From the NCBI RefSeq assembly GCF_025566985.1, contig NZ_JAOQJD010000001.1, positions 62,001-126,000 of the forward strand: a stretch of DNA of 64,000 nt, in the 5' to 3' direction. This document shows, piece by piece, positions 1-9,029 of the stretch. The translations under genes were made by a program, and so were the position numbers. Below the pieces are notes generated by a model. It was not told the DNA's origin. It did not search any database and saw only the letters and a program-made list of their open reading frames with translations. This stretch comes from Aedoeadaptatus acetigenes (GTDB lineage Bacteria > Bacillota > Clostridia > Tissierellales > Peptoniphilaceae). The stretch's first letter is position 1, and every line of letters begins with the position of its first letter.

Positions 1-1467
1 CATGGCGGGCTTGCCGCATTTCGGGCAAGTGGTGTGGACCCACTCTTCGACAGCCGCTAAGGGCGATTGGCCGTTGTCAGTGGGCTCGTAATTTTCCACT
101 TCGGGCAGTTCCAAAGGCAGCTCTTCTTCGGGGATCGGCACCCATCCGCAGTCGTCGCAGTGAACGAGGGGGATCGGTTCGCCCCAGTAACGTTGTCTCG
201 AGAAGACCCAGTCGCGCAATTTATAATTGGTTTGGCGATTGCCCAGGCCTTTTTCCGTAATCCACTCGATCATTTTTTGAATGGCATCTTCCACTTCCAT
301 GCCGTCGAGGAAGTCGGAATTGATCATGTGGCCCGCATGAATGTCCACATAGGCCGCTTCTTCCACATTTCCGCCGTCGATAACGGGGACGATGGGCAGG
401 TCGAATTTCTTTGCAAATTCCCAGTCGCGCTCATCGTGGGCGGGCACGGACATAATGGCGCCGGTGCCGTAGGTCATTAAGACGTAATCGGAAATCCAAA
501 TGGGAATCTCCTTGCCGTTGGCCGGATTCAGGCCCCAAAGGCCTTCAAGTGCCACGCCGGTTTTTTCTTTGGAAAGCTCCGTACGCTCGAAATCCGATTT
601 CTTTTCCACTTCCGCAATGTAGGCGTCCACTTCGTCGATGTTTTTAATCATGTCGCGGTGGTCTTTTACAATGGGATGTTCCGGTGCAACGACCATGTAG
701 GTGGCGCCGAACAAGGTATCGGGGCGGGTGGTAAATACGTTCAGTACCGTGTCCGTATCTTTCACTTCAAAATGAATTTCCGCACCGACGCTCTTGCCGA
801 TCCAGTTCCGTTGTTGGATCTTTACGGGTTCGATGAAGTCGACGTGATCTAATCCTTCCAAAAGGCGATCGGCATAGGCGGTAATCTTTAACATCCATTG
901 GCTAATGCGTCTGTGCTTTACTTCCGCCCCACAGCGTTCGCATTTGCCGCCGACGACTTCTTCGTTGGCCAGACCTATTTTACAGGAGGGGCACCAGTTG
1001 ACGGGCATTTCTTCCTTGTAAGCGAGGCCGCGTTTAAAGAGTTGCAGGAAGATCCATTGGGTCCAGCGGTAGTATTTCGGATCGGTGGTGTTGATTTCTC
1101 GCGACCAATCGAAGCTGAAGCCCAGGCTCTTTAATTGCTTTTTAAAATTGGCGATGTTTTTTTCCGTGACGACACGGGGATGAATTTTATTTTTAATGGC
1201 GTAGTTTTCCGTAGGCAAACCGAAGGCGTCCCAGCCCATGGTGAAAATGACGTTTTCGCCTTCGTAGCGGCGCTTTCTGGCTACAATGTCCAGGGCCGTA
1301 TAGGGGCGCGGGTGGCCGACGTGAAGCCCTTGTCCCGAGGGATAGGGAAACTCGACTAAGGGATAAAACTTTTTCTTTCCGGGTTCGACGACGGCCTTAT
1401 AGGTCTCGTGTTCGTCCCAAAAATCTTGCCATTTCTTCTCGATGACTTTCGGATCATAATTTTTCAT
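1..1467 (-). CDS. leuS: Leucyl-tRNA synthetase (5' part; cut by window edge)
   Basis: Charges tRNA-Leu with leucine in the cytoplasm (class Ia synthetase). The first 489 codons are present and the frame is still open at base 1, so the C-terminal part with the KMSKS loop lies outside the window. Visible are the N-terminal Rossmann start with the HIGH-type motif HVGH near residue 48, a CxxC...CxxC zinc knuckle near residues 160-180, and the CP1 editing-domain signature TTRPDT near residue 250. ATG at 1465-1467. It lies 13 bp downstream of asnS on the same strand, so it is probably the last or later gene of the nrdR-rarA-asnS-leuS run. Identity is secure from these motifs. Confidence 0.96.
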   Translation of the reverse strand, partial: MKNYDPKVIEKKWQDFWDEHETYKAVVEPGKKKFYPLVEFPYPSGQGLHVGHPRPYTALDIVARKRRYEGENVIFTMGWDAFGLPTENYAIKNKIHPRVVTEKNIANFKKQLKSLGFSFDWSREINTTDPKYYRWTQWIFLQLFKRGLAYKEEMPVNWCPSCKIGLANEEVVGGKCERCGAEVKHRRISQWMLKITAYADRLLEGLDHVDFIEPVKIQQRNWIGKSVGAEIHFEVKDTDTVLNVFTTRPDTLFGATYMVVAPEHPIVKDHRDMIKNIDEVDAYIAEVEKKSDFERTELSKEKTGVALEGLWGLNPANGKEIPIWISDYVLMTYGTGAIMSVPAHDERDWEFAKKFDLPIVPVIDGGNVEEAAYVDIHAGHMINSDFLDGMEVEDAIQKMIEWITEKGLGNRQTNYKLRDWVFSRQRYWGEPIPLVHCDDCGWVPIPEEELPLELPEVENYEPTDNGQSPLAAVEEWVHTTCPKCGKPAM

Positions 1468-1480
1468 CGTAAACGCCTTT

Positions 1481-2863
1481 CTAAAACTCTGCATTGCCGA
1501 CGGTCCGCGGGAAGGGAATCACGTCGCGGATGTTTTTCATGCCGGTAATGTACATAACGGCTCGCTCAAATCCCAACCCATAGCCGGAGTGAACTACGCT
1601 GCCGTAACGGCGAAGGTCCATGTACCAGCTGTAGCTTTCTTCGTCTAAACCGAAATCCTTTAATTTTTCGACGAGTACATCCATCCTCTCTTCCCGTTGG
1701 CTGCCGCCGATAATTTCGCCGATGCCGGGCACCAAGAGGTCCATGGCGGCGACGGTCTTTTTGTCTTCGTTTTCGCGCATGTAGAAAGCCTTGATTTCTT
1801 TCGGGTAGTCCACGATAAAGACAGGTTTTTTGTAGACTTCTTCCGTAATGTAGCGTTCGTGTTCCGTTTGCAGGTCGATGCCCCAGCTCACCGGGTACTT
1901 AAATTCGTGGCCGCTCTTTTCCAAGATATCGATGGCTTCCGTGTAGGTGATCCGCACGAATTCCGAGTTCACGACGTTTTGCAGGCGGTCGATGAGGCCC
2001 TTGTCGATAAAGGAATTGAAAAATTCCATTTCTTGGGGCGCGTGTTCGAAGACGTAGCGAATAATGTACTTAAGCATGTCTTCCGCAACGTTCATATTGT
2101 CTTCCAGATCGGCGAAGGCCATTTCCGGCTCGATCATCCAAAATTCCGCCGCGTGGCGTTGAGTGTTGGAGTTTTCGGCGCGGAAGGTGGGGCCGAAGGT
2201 GTAGATGTTTCTGAAGGCCGTGGCGAAGGCTTCCCCTTGCAACTGACCGCTGACGGTAAGATTCGTGTGCTTGCCGAAGAAGTCTTGACTGAAGTCCACC
2301 TTGCCGTCGTCGCCTTTCGGGGGATTGTTCAGATCCAAGGTGGTAACTTGGAACATTTCTCCCGCCCCTTCGGCGTCACTGGCCGTAATGATCGGGGTGT
2401 GAACGTAGACGAAGCGGCGTTTTTGGAAGAACTCGTGGACGGCAAAGGCAATTAAGCTGCGCACGCGGAACACCGCTTGGAAGGTATTGGTGCGGGGACG
2501 CAGGTGGGCCTTGGTCCTGAGGTATTCAAAAGTATGGCGCTTCTTTTGCAGAGGATAGTCGCTTTCGGCCAAGTGTTCCGGCGTAATTTTTTTCGCGTGA
2601 ATTTCGATGGGTTGTTTCGCCCCCGGACTTTCCACCAATTCCCCTTCCACGCGAATGGAGCTGTAAATGGGGTACTTGGCGATTTCCTTAAAGTTTTCGA
2701 TATCCGATTCATAAACCACTTGAATGCCGGCGAAGCCGCTGCCGTCGGACAGTTGGATAAAGCCGAAATTCTTCGAATCTCTGGAGGTCTTTACCCAACC
2801 TTCCAACACCAAATCTTGGCCTAAGTAGTCTTTATAATTTTCTAACACTTCACGAATTTCCAC
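1481..2863 (-). CDS. asnS: Asparaginyl-tRNA synthetase
   Basis: Class IIb synthetase charging tRNA-Asn. The 460 residues have the usual layout: an N-terminal OB-fold anticodon-binding domain (about 1-110, with LEGWVKTSRDSKNFGFIQL) and a class II catalytic core with motif 2 around FRAENSNTQRHAAEFWMIEPE and motif 3 at the C-terminus (GLGFERAVMYITG). The ending IRDVIPFPRTVGNAEF is typical of AsnRS rather than AspRS. The start overlaps the 3' end of rarA by 14 bp, so its ribosome binding site (AGGAGG) lies inside rarA. It is tightly linked upstream to rarA and downstream to leuS. Confidence 0.96.
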   Translation of the reverse strand: MEIREVLENYKDYLGQDLVLEGWVKTSRDSKNFGFIQLSDGSGFAGIQVVYESDIENFKEIAKYPIYSSIRVEGELVESPGAKQPIEIHAKKITPEHLAESDYPLQKKRHTFEYLRTKAHLRPRTNTFQAVFRVRSLIAFAVHEFFQKRRFVYVHTPIITASDAEGAGEMFQVTTLDLNNPPKGDDGKVDFSQDFFGKHTNLTVSGQLQGEAFATAFRNIYTFGPTFRAENSNTQRHAAEFWMIEPEMAFADLEDNMNVAEDMLKYIIRYVFEHAPQEMEFFNSFIDKGLIDRLQNVVNSEFVRITYTEAIDILEKSGHEFKYPVSWGIDLQTEHERYITEEVYKKPVFIVDYPKEIKAFYMRENEDKKTVAAMDLLVPGIGEIIGGSQREERMDVLVEKLKDFGLDEESYSWYMDLRRYGSVVHSGYGLGFERAVMYITGMKNIRDVIPFPRTVGNAEF

Positions 2864-4175
2864 TGGTATCCTCCTGTTTGATCTCTCTTAAATACGCGGC
2901 GAGCTTCTTTTCGTAGCCCCTGTCCGTCGGTCGATAGTAAGTTTTTTCGTTCATATCCAAGGGCAGGTACCGCTGGGGCACATAACCCGATGGGTAGTCG
3001 TGGGGGTAGCGATAGCCCTCGTGCGCGTCCATTGGCTGATGCTGATCTCGTAAGTAAGGCGGGATCACGGAGCCCACGCCTTTTTTTACATCGCTCATGG
3101 CTTCCCCGATGGCGAGGTAGCTCCGATTGCTCTTCGGCGCCGAGGCCAAATAGGCCGCCGTCTGGGCCAAGGGGATTCGCCCCTCGGGCATACCGATGAT
3201 TCGAAGGGCCTCGAAACAAGCCACAGCCAAGTTTAGTGCGTGGGGATCCGCATTGGAAATATCTTCCGATGCGGAAATAATCATGCGCCGGGCGATGTAC
3301 TCCGGCTCTTCGCCTCGATCCAGCATCTTCGCCATGTAATAAATGGCTGCGTCGGGATCCGAGCCGCGAATGGATTTTATAAAGGCGGAAATCGTATCGT
3401 AGTGATTGTTTCCGTCCCGGTCATAGGCCTGATTGTTCGTCATGGACGCGTCGGCCAAATCCTGCGTCGTAATTAAAATGCGTCCGTCTGCATCTTGAGG
3501 CGTGCTTAAAACCACGATCTCTAAAAGATTCAGGGCGTATCTTCCGTCGCCGTGACTCAAGTCGATGAGCCGCTCCATGGCGCCTGCCTCGAAGATTACG
3601 TCGTCTTTGCCGTAGCCTTTCTCCTCGTCATGTAAGGCACGCATCAAAAGCTCTCTTATCGCCTCGTCGTCCAAGGGATAGAGCTGCACCACCTGCAGTC
3701 TGGAAAGCAAGGCGCCGTTCACGTAAAAATAGGGATTTTCCGTGGTGGCCCCCATTAAAATGATCTTGCCCTTTTCCACATAAGGAAGCAATACGTCTTG
3801 TTGGGATTTATTAAAGCGGTGGATTTCATCTAAAAATAAAATCGTCTCCCGGCCCTGTGCGCCCAGGCGGTCTTCCGCCTCTTCCAGCACCTTCCTGAGC
3901 TCCTTTACATTGCTCGTAACGGCACTTAGGGGCACGAAGGCCCGATGGGAATCCTTTGCCATAATCTCGGCCAAGGTGGTCTTTCCGATGCCCGGCGGCC
4001 CGTAAAAAAGAAGGGAGGGCATAAAGCCCGATGCCATGAGCCGGTGAATGTATTTTCCCGGGCCGATGACGTGTTTTTGGCCCACGTAATCCTCAAGGGT
4101 TTCGGGGCGCATGCGCTGGGCGAGGGGCGCGCTTTTTTCCAAATGATTTTCCGCTTGAAATGAAAACAAATCCAT
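2850..4175 (-). CDS. rarA: Replication-associated recombination ATPase RarA/MgsA
   Basis: AAA+ ATPase related to clamp-loader subunits and RuvB that acts at stalled or collapsed replication forks. The 441 residues show Walker A GPPGIGKT (59-66), Walker B FLDE (about 114-117, followed by IHRFNKSQQD) and an arginine-finger-bearing C-terminal half with the conserved SxIRGSDPDAAIYYMAKML region of the MgsA C-terminal tetramerisation domain. It starts 5 bp after the nrdR stop and has no strong Shine-Dalgarno sequence of its own, which suggests translational coupling. It overlaps asnS by 14 bp at its 3' end. Confidence 0.95.
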   Translation of the reverse strand: MDLFSFQAENHLEKSAPLAQRMRPETLEDYVGQKHVIGPGKYIHRLMASGFMPSLLFYGPPGIGKTTLAEIMAKDSHRAFVPLSAVTSNVKELRKVLEEAEDRLGAQGRETILFLDEIHRFNKSQQDVLLPYVEKGKIILMGATTENPYFYVNGALLSRLQVVQLYPLDDEAIRELLMRALHDEEKGYGKDDVIFEAGAMERLIDLSHGDGRYALNLLEIVVLSTPQDADGRILITTQDLADASMTNNQAYDRDGNNHYDTISAFIKSIRGSDPDAAIYYMAKMLDRGEEPEYIARRMIISASEDISNADPHALNLAVACFEALRIIGMPEGRIPLAQTAAYLASAPKSNRSYLAIGEAMSDVKKGVGSVIPPYLRDQHQPMDAHEGYRYPHDYPSGYVPQRYLPLDMNEKTYYRPTDRGYEKKLAAYLREIKQEDTSGNS

Positions 4176-4180
4176 AACAA

Positions 4181-4642
4181 TCAGTCCGTCTTCTTTTTGC
4201 GTAGCTCTTCCAGCTCCGCCATAAAGCTGTCGATATCCTGGAAGCGGCGATACACGGAGGCGAAGCGGACGTAGGCCACCTCGTCTAAATCCTTCAGGCG
4301 ATCCAAAATCATTTCGCCGATCTCTTCCGAGGAGATCTGCTTCACCATTTTCGCTTCGAGGGTCATTTCAATATCGTCCACGGCCTTTTCCATGGCTTCC
4401 AGGGAAACGGGCCGCTTTTCGCATGATTTAATCAGCCCTTTTAATATTTTATTTCGGTCGAAGACTTCGATGCCCCCGCTTTTTTTCTTTACGGTCATGG
4501 GCACCACTTCCACCTGTTCGTAGGTCGTGAATCGCCTGCCGCAGGCCATGCATTGGCGCCTGCGCCGAATGGATGCGCCTTCTTCCGTGGGGCGAGAGTC
4601 GACGACTTTCGATTCTTGATGTTGACAATAGGGACAGCGCAT
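4181..4642 (-). CDS. nrdR: Transcriptional repressor NrdR
   Basis: Zinc-ribbon/ATP-cone repressor of ribonucleotide reductase genes; it senses ATP/dATP and binds NrdR boxes. The zinc ribbon is complete, with Cys3, Cys6, Cys31 and Cys34, followed by the signature RFTTYE and an ATP-cone domain (about residues 49-139). At 153 residues it is the normal length. Ribosome binding site AGGAGGTGA sits six bases before the ATG. It is first in the run nrdR-rarA-asnS-leuS, downstream of the ftsZ terminator. No ribonucleotide reductase gene is in the window. Confidence 0.96.
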   Translation of the reverse strand: MRCPYCQHQESKVVDSRPTEEGASIRRRRQCMACGRRFTTYEQVEVVPMTVKKKSGGIEVFDRNKILKGLIKSCEKRPVSLEAMEKAVDDIEMTLEAKMVKQISSEEIGEMILDRLKDLDEVAYVRFASVYRRFQDIDSFMAELEELRKKKTD

Positions 4643-4660
4643 GATTCACCTCCTAAACGA

Positions 4661-4692
4661 GAAAAGACGTATCCTGAAGGATACGTCAAAAA
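4661..4692 (-). terminator. Rho-independent terminator after ftsZ
   Basis: Perfect 9-bp stem GACGTATCC / GGATACGTC with a 4-base loop at 4666-4687. On the minus strand it is followed by TTTTCTC. It lies in the 54 bp between the ftsZ stop and the nrdR start and so separates the dcw/ftsZ transcript from nrdR. Confidence 0.75.
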
Positions 4693-4696
4693 TCTC

Positions 4697-5788
4697 TTAT
4701 CTCATTCTGCGAAGAAAATCCGGGATATTTAACTCATCATCCTTATTTTTCTTGGCGGATCCTGTTTTTTCTTCTTTTTTATCGTCGCCTGATCCGACAA
4801 AGTTCTTGCCTGTTTTTTTCGGTTGATCGTCTCGGTCGTCGCCGAACTCCGTAGCGATAACCGTGATCTTTACTTGGTCCTTTAAGGATTCGTCGATGCC
4901 GGCGCCGAAAATAATGTTGGCTTCTTCGTCGACGGTGGAGCGAATCAAGTCGGCGGCTTCGTTCATTTCAAACATACCCAGGTCGTTGCCTGCCGTAATA
5001 TTTAAGAGAACGGATTTTGCGCCTTCGATGGACGTTTCCAAGAGCGGGCTTTCCACAGCGTTTCTTGCCGCTTCCGTGGCGCGATCGTCGCCGGAGGCGT
5101 AGCCGATGCCCATGTGTGCGATGCCCTTGTCGTGCATAACGGTCTTCACGTCGGCGAAGTCTAAGTTAATGACATTGGGAACGCTGATTAATTCGGAAAT
5201 CCCTTGGATTCCTTGTTTTAAAATCTCGTCCGCCATTTGGAAAGCTTGGGAGAAGGTGGTCTTCTTATCGGAAATACTGAAGAGGCGGTCGTTGGGAATA
5301 ATAACCAAGGTGTCGACCTTGCCTTTTAAGGCATCGATCCCTTTTTCCGCTTGTTTCATACGGCGAGCGCCTTCAAAGGAGAAGGGACGTGTAACGACAC
5401 CGACGGTTAATGCGCCGAGGTCTCTGGCTACATCGGCGATAATCGGCGCCGCACCGGTACCGGTACCGCCGCCCATGCCTGCCGTAATAAAGACCATATC
5501 CGCGCCTTGTAGGGCTTCTCTGATTTCATCGAGGCTTTCTTCGGCGGATTGTTCGCCGATTTCGGGATTGGCTCCGGCGCCTAATCCCTTGGTTACCTTT
5601 TCGCCGATTTGAATTTTCGTTTCGGCCAGGGAATTTTTAAGGGCTTGGCGATCCGTGTTGACGGCAACAAATTCGACGCCCTTAACCCCTGCATTGATCA
5701 TGCGGTTGACGGCATTGTTTCCGCCGCCGCCGATGCCGGCTACTTTTATTTTTGCAAATTCTTCGTGATCCATATCAAAATCCAACAT
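4697..5788 (-). CDS. ftsZ: Cell division GTPase FtsZ
   Basis: Tubulin-like GTPase that forms the Z-ring. Signature GGGTGTGAAP is present, with the N-terminal glycine-rich nucleotide loop (VAGIGGGGNNAVNRM) and the T7 loop/C-domain. The C-terminal tail is a Lys/Asp-rich linker ending in the conserved anchor peptide IPDFLRR, which normally binds FtsA or SepF. The start chosen is the Met of MLDFDMDHEEF at 5788 (363 residues), because AGGAGGAGTAAT immediately precedes it; an upstream in-frame ATG at 5812 would put this Shine-Dalgarno sequence inside the coding region. A separate promoter lies at 5843-5871 and a terminator follows. ftsA is not next to it. Confidence 0.97.
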   Translation of the reverse strand: MLDFDMDHEEFAKIKVAGIGGGGNNAVNRMINAGVKGVEFVAVNTDRQALKNSLAETKIQIGEKVTKGLGAGANPEIGEQSAEESLDEIREALQGADMVFITAGMGGGTGTGAAPIIADVARDLGALTVGVVTRPFSFEGARRMKQAEKGIDALKGKVDTLVIIPNDRLFSISDKKTTFSQAFQMADEILKQGIQGISELISVPNVINLDFADVKTVMHDKGIAHMGIGYASGDDRATEAARNAVESPLLETSIEGAKSVLLNITAGNDLGMFEMNEAADLIRSTVDEEANIIFGAGIDESLKDQVKITVIATEFGDDRDDQPKKTGKNFVGSGDDKKEEKTGSAKKNKDDELNIPDFLRRMR

Positions 5789-5842
5789 ATTACTCCTCCT
5801 AGTCGCGCACAATGGCCCTTTTAGATCATATCAATTGATTCT

Positions 5843-5871
5843 ATTTTATAGACAAATAGCGAACAAGTCAA
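5843..5871 (-). promoter_or_regulatory. Sigma-A-type promoter of ftsZ
   Basis: Reading the minus strand, TTGACT (5866-5871) and TAAAAT (5843-5848) are separated by exactly 17 bp, in the 107-bp gap between ftsQ and ftsZ. This would let ftsZ be transcribed independently of the upstream dcw operon. Confidence 0.7.
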
Positions 5872-5895
5872 GATACCTTAACAGCTCCATCGACC

Positions 5896-6834
5896 TTAAT
5901 CAGCGGTATTTGAGGCCTCTTGCGTCTCCGTCTTCTTCTCCTTCGTCTCGGCACTGTCCTCTGTGGTTTTTTTCATTTTTCCGGTCTCGTTTGTCTTCTC
6001 ACTCTTCTTTTCATTGTCCTTTGAAGCTTCCATACCGTTTTCGTTTTCATCGGACGCTTCGTCGTCTAAGGACGAGGGCTTCACGGCCACCGGATGATCC
6101 CCTTGATCCAAGTAGATCTCCCGATAGGCTTCGTTTTTCGCCTTCATCTCCTTGCGGATCTCTTCCAGTTGCTTCGTCTTGTATTCCCCGTCGTCGAAAC
6201 TGGAAATATGCACCAGGGTTCCGTCGGAAAAGGCCACGCGCATGCCACGATCCAAAATGGACACGGTGTGGATGTCTTTTTTTATTTCCGAAGCGAACAG
6301 GGTCTTGATCATATGAATCTTTTTGTCGTTGCCCGTACTTTTAAACGCCACCTGACCCGGGCGCACGCCGTCGGTCACCACGCCAGTGATCTTAGGCAGA
6401 TTGGGATCGTAGGAGCGGGTGATTTCCAGGGCGCGGAAGTCTTCGTTGACGAGGATGTAGCCCTCGCCGCTGTAAAGCTGAGCGAAGGGGATTTCTTCGT
6501 CGATGGCGATGGAAAGGGTGTGGGGAAAGCTGAGGCCGATTCGCGCTTCTTTTACATAGGGCATTTGCTCCAGGCGATTTTTCAGCCGGGATTTGTTCAT
6601 GCGAAAATAGCTTTTTCCCATGGACTCCCTGGCGATTTTCACCACGGTATTTTTGCTCACGGCCTTGGTTCCCGAGACCTCCACATCTTTCATGGCCGTG
6701 AGATTGTTAAAGGCGAAGAGGCCGCCTCCCAAGACCATGGCCACAATCAAAAGAAAGGCGATGCGCCGGTTTCGGTATTTTTTTTGAAGCTTTTTTTTGC
6801 GACGCGGCCGCTTTTTCGTATTTTCGGGCTTCAT
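5896..6834 (-). CDS. ftsQ: Cell division protein FtsQ/DivIB
   Basis: Bitopic membrane protein of the divisome that bridges FtsL/FtsB-type proteins and septal PBPs. It has a very basic cytoplasmic N-terminus (about 1-25), one membrane segment (about 26-46), a POTRA domain (MKDVEVSGTKAVSKNTV, about 48-118) and a beta domain. The last 70 or so residues are a low-complexity Lys/Glu/Thr/Asn-rich tail, as in the gamma region of DivIB proteins. The ATG overlaps the murG stop by 4 bp (ATGA). Last gene of the mraZ-to-ftsQ operon. Confidence 0.9.
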   Translation of the reverse strand: MKPENTKKRPRRKKKLQKKYRNRRIAFLLIVAMVLGGGLFAFNNLTAMKDVEVSGTKAVSKNTVVKIARESMGKSYFRMNKSRLKNRLEQMPYVKEARIGLSFPHTLSIAIDEEIPFAQLYSGEGYILVNEDFRALEITRSYDPNLPKITGVVTDGVRPGQVAFKSTGNDKKIHMIKTLFASEIKKDIHTVSILDRGMRVAFSDGTLVHISSFDDGEYKTKQLEEIRKEMKAKNEAYREIYLDQGDHPVAVKPSSLDDEASDENENGMEASKDNEKKSEKTNETGKMKKTTEDSAETKEKKTETQEASNTAD

Positions 6835-7928
6835 GGCGTCACAAGTCCTAAAATCGCCTCGGCAATGGTGTCGGTGCCTTTGGTGTTTACCATTTGATAG
6901 GCCTTGGCGCCCATTTCCCGCCGCTTATCTTCGTCGTCCAAAAGGGCTTCGATGGCCAAAAAAAGCACGTGGCCCGTCAGTTCATCTTCCTCGATGACCT
7001 CGGCGGCGTCTTGTTCTTTGTAGCTCATGGCGTTATGAAACTGGTGATTTCCCGCCGTGTAGGCTTTAGGAATTAATATGGACGGCAGGTGCATGGCGCT
7101 TATCTCTGCCAAAGTCATGGCGGATGAAGAAGCGACCACCAAATCGGCTACGGCCAGGTACTCGGGGATTTGGTGGGAATAATCCAATAGGGTGTAGGAT
7201 TCCGTATCCACCACGGGCATGCGACGGATAAAGTCGTCGTAATGTTCTTTTCCCGTAATGTGTACCAGATGGAAGTTTAGATGCTCGTGTTTTTTCATAA
7301 TTTCGAGGACGGCTTCGTTGGTGGATTCCTGCCCTCCGCTGCCGCCGAAGGAGAGCACCAAGGGCTTGTCCGAATTGTATCCCACAGCTTCTCTTCCGGT
7401 CTCTTCGTCGATTTTTTCGAAGGAGGCGCGAATGGGATTGCCCGTAAAGATCTTTTTCGTATGTTCGGGGAAATATTTTTCCGCTTCTTTAAAGCTGTAT
7501 GCGATTAAATCCACGCGCTTGCCGAGAAGGCGATTGGTTTTTCCCGGGTAGGCGTTTTGTTCCTGAATCGCCGTCTTAATGCCCATGTTCTGTGCCTTCA
7601 GCACGATGGGGGCGCAGACGTAGCCTCCCGTGCCCACCACTACGTCGGGACGGAAGTCTCTTAAAATCTTTCCTGCATCCCGAAGGCCGTGGAGCAATTC
7701 CACCATGGTCATAATGGATTCTTTATTGATTTTCTTTCTGGGCAGGCCTTGAATGTGCACCGGCGCGAAGGGAATATCGTATTTAGCCGCCAGCTCTTCT
7801 TCCATGCTGTCTTTTTTCCCCACGTACAGAAATTCGATGCTTTCGTCTTTCTTTTCCATGGCTTCTTTTATGGCGAGGGCCGGATAAATGTGACCGCCGG
7901 TTCCGCCGCCGGACAAGATAACTTTCAC
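6831..7928 (-). CDS. murG: UDP-GlcNAc:lipid I transferase MurG
   Basis: GT28 glycosyltransferase that adds GlcNAc to lipid I to make lipid II at the cytoplasmic face of the membrane. Visible are the N-terminal GGGTGGHIYPALA glycine loop, the second G-rich motif VVVGTGGYVCAP, and the C-terminal donor-binding signature SFGGSGG with the SSAMTLAEISAMHLPSILIP region. At 365 residues it has the usual length. It overlaps ftsW by 4 bp at its start and ftsQ by 4 bp at its end, consistent with translational coupling. Confidence 0.97.
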   Translation of the reverse strand: MKVILSGGGTGGHIYPALAIKEAMEKKDESIEFLYVGKKDSMEEELAAKYDIPFAPVHIQGLPRKKINKESIMTMVELLHGLRDAGKILRDFRPDVVVGTGGYVCAPIVLKAQNMGIKTAIQEQNAYPGKTNRLLGKRVDLIAYSFKEAEKYFPEHTKKIFTGNPIRASFEKIDEETGREAVGYNSDKPLVLSFGGSGGQESTNEAVLEIMKKHEHLNFHLVHITGKEHYDDFIRRMPVVDTESYTLLDYSHQIPEYLAVADLVVASSSAMTLAEISAMHLPSILIPKAYTAGNHQFHNAMSYKEQDAAEVIEEDELTGHVLFLAIEALLDDEDKRREMGAKAYQMVNTKGTDTIAEAILGLVTP

Positions 7929-9022
7929 TTTGATTCTCCTTTTCTCGATAATCTAAGAAGGATGCCGCTCATGCCCATGACGAATATAAGGGCCGTGCCC
8001 CCGAATGAAATAAAGGGCAGGGTAATCCCTGTAACGGGCAAAATCCCCACGGCGACGCCCATATTGAAAAAGGCCTGAAAGCCGATGGAGAGAAAAATCC
8101 CCGTGGCGATGAGTTTTTCGTAGAGGCTGTTTTGTTTTAAGGCCGTCAAAAATCCCCGCTGAATAAACAAGGCGAAGAGGGCGATGACTACCGTGGTGCC
8201 GATAAATCCGAATTCCTCGCCGATGACGGCAAAGATAAAGTCGTTATACGCTTCCGGCAGGCGATCGAAAACTTCGTGGGATCGAAAATACCCGATGCCC
8301 GTCACCGATCCCGTGCCGATGGCGTAAAGGGAATGGGCAAGCTGCCAGTCCGTATTGCCGATGTCGTCGAATGGATTGATAAAGGATGTGAGCCGTTTCA
8401 TGCGGTATGCCACGCGAAAGACGAAGACGTACATAAAGGCGATGCCCATGGTCAGTATGCTTACAAACTCGGTGAAGTTCATGCCGGAGATGAAGAACAT
8501 CCCCAAAAGGCTGATGGCGATGACCATGGCCGATGAAAAGTCTTCGTTCATGACGATACCCACAGAGAGCCCGATGACGATCACAATGGGAAGAAAACCG
8601 CCTTTTTTCTTTTTCCCCCGATGGATGACGCAGAGGTTCGCCGTGTAAAAAATCGATGCGTATTTTAAAATATCCGCCGGCATAAACTGAATTTTCGTCC
8701 CGGGAATGGCGAGCCAGCGAGTGGCGCCGTTGACATTCACGCCCAGACGGGTGTAAAGGGCGGCACAAAGCACCATGCTCAATGCCCACATGGGAAAGGC
8801 CAGGCGCTGAAATACCTTTAGAGGGAGTACATAGCCGACTCCCGCCGCCACGACGCCGATGAGAAGAAAAATTATGTGGCGCTCCAAGAAATGGGTGCCC
8901 TTTCCGTATTCGGCGAGGCCTGCGGTAAAGGAGGAGGACGCCACCATAAAGACGCCGATGATCAAAAGCAGGACGATGGCGATAAGTAGGGGCGGATCAG
9001 CGTATTTTCGGATTCGTTCCAT
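7925..9022 (-). CDS. ftsW: SEDS peptidoglycan polymerase FtsW
   Basis: SEDS-family septal glycosyltransferase that polymerises lipid II together with a class B PBP. The 365 residues contain about ten membrane segments. The conserved stretches are NGATRWLAIPGTKIQFMPADILK, the loop with GTGSVTGIGYF (close to the usual GxGxxxGxG), the NDFIFAVIGEEFGFIG signature and a C-terminal GGTALI. The position between murD and murG supports FtsW rather than RodA. ATG at 9020-9022, 7 bp from the murD stop. Confidence 0.94.
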   Translation of the reverse strand: MERIRKYADPPLLIAIVLLLIIGVFMVASSSFTAGLAEYGKGTHFLERHIIFLLIGVVAAGVGYVLPLKVFQRLAFPMWALSMVLCAALYTRLGVNVNGATRWLAIPGTKIQFMPADILKYASIFYTANLCVIHRGKKKKGGFLPIVIVIGLSVGIVMNEDFSSAMVIAISLLGMFFISGMNFTEFVSILTMGIAFMYVFVFRVAYRMKRLTSFINPFDDIGNTDWQLAHSLYAIGTGSVTGIGYFRSHEVFDRLPEAYNDFIFAVIGEEFGFIGTTVVIALFALFIQRGFLTALKQNSLYEKLIATGIFLSIGFQAFFNMGVAVGILPVTGITLPFISFGGTALIFVMGMSGILLRLSRKGESK

Positions 9023-9029
9023 GAATTAA

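Noticed and set aside
1697..2455. Long plus-strand open frame opposite asnS
   Set aside because: Antisense shadow produced by codon bias in asnS; similar shadows lie opposite pyc, the cob genes and ftsZ.
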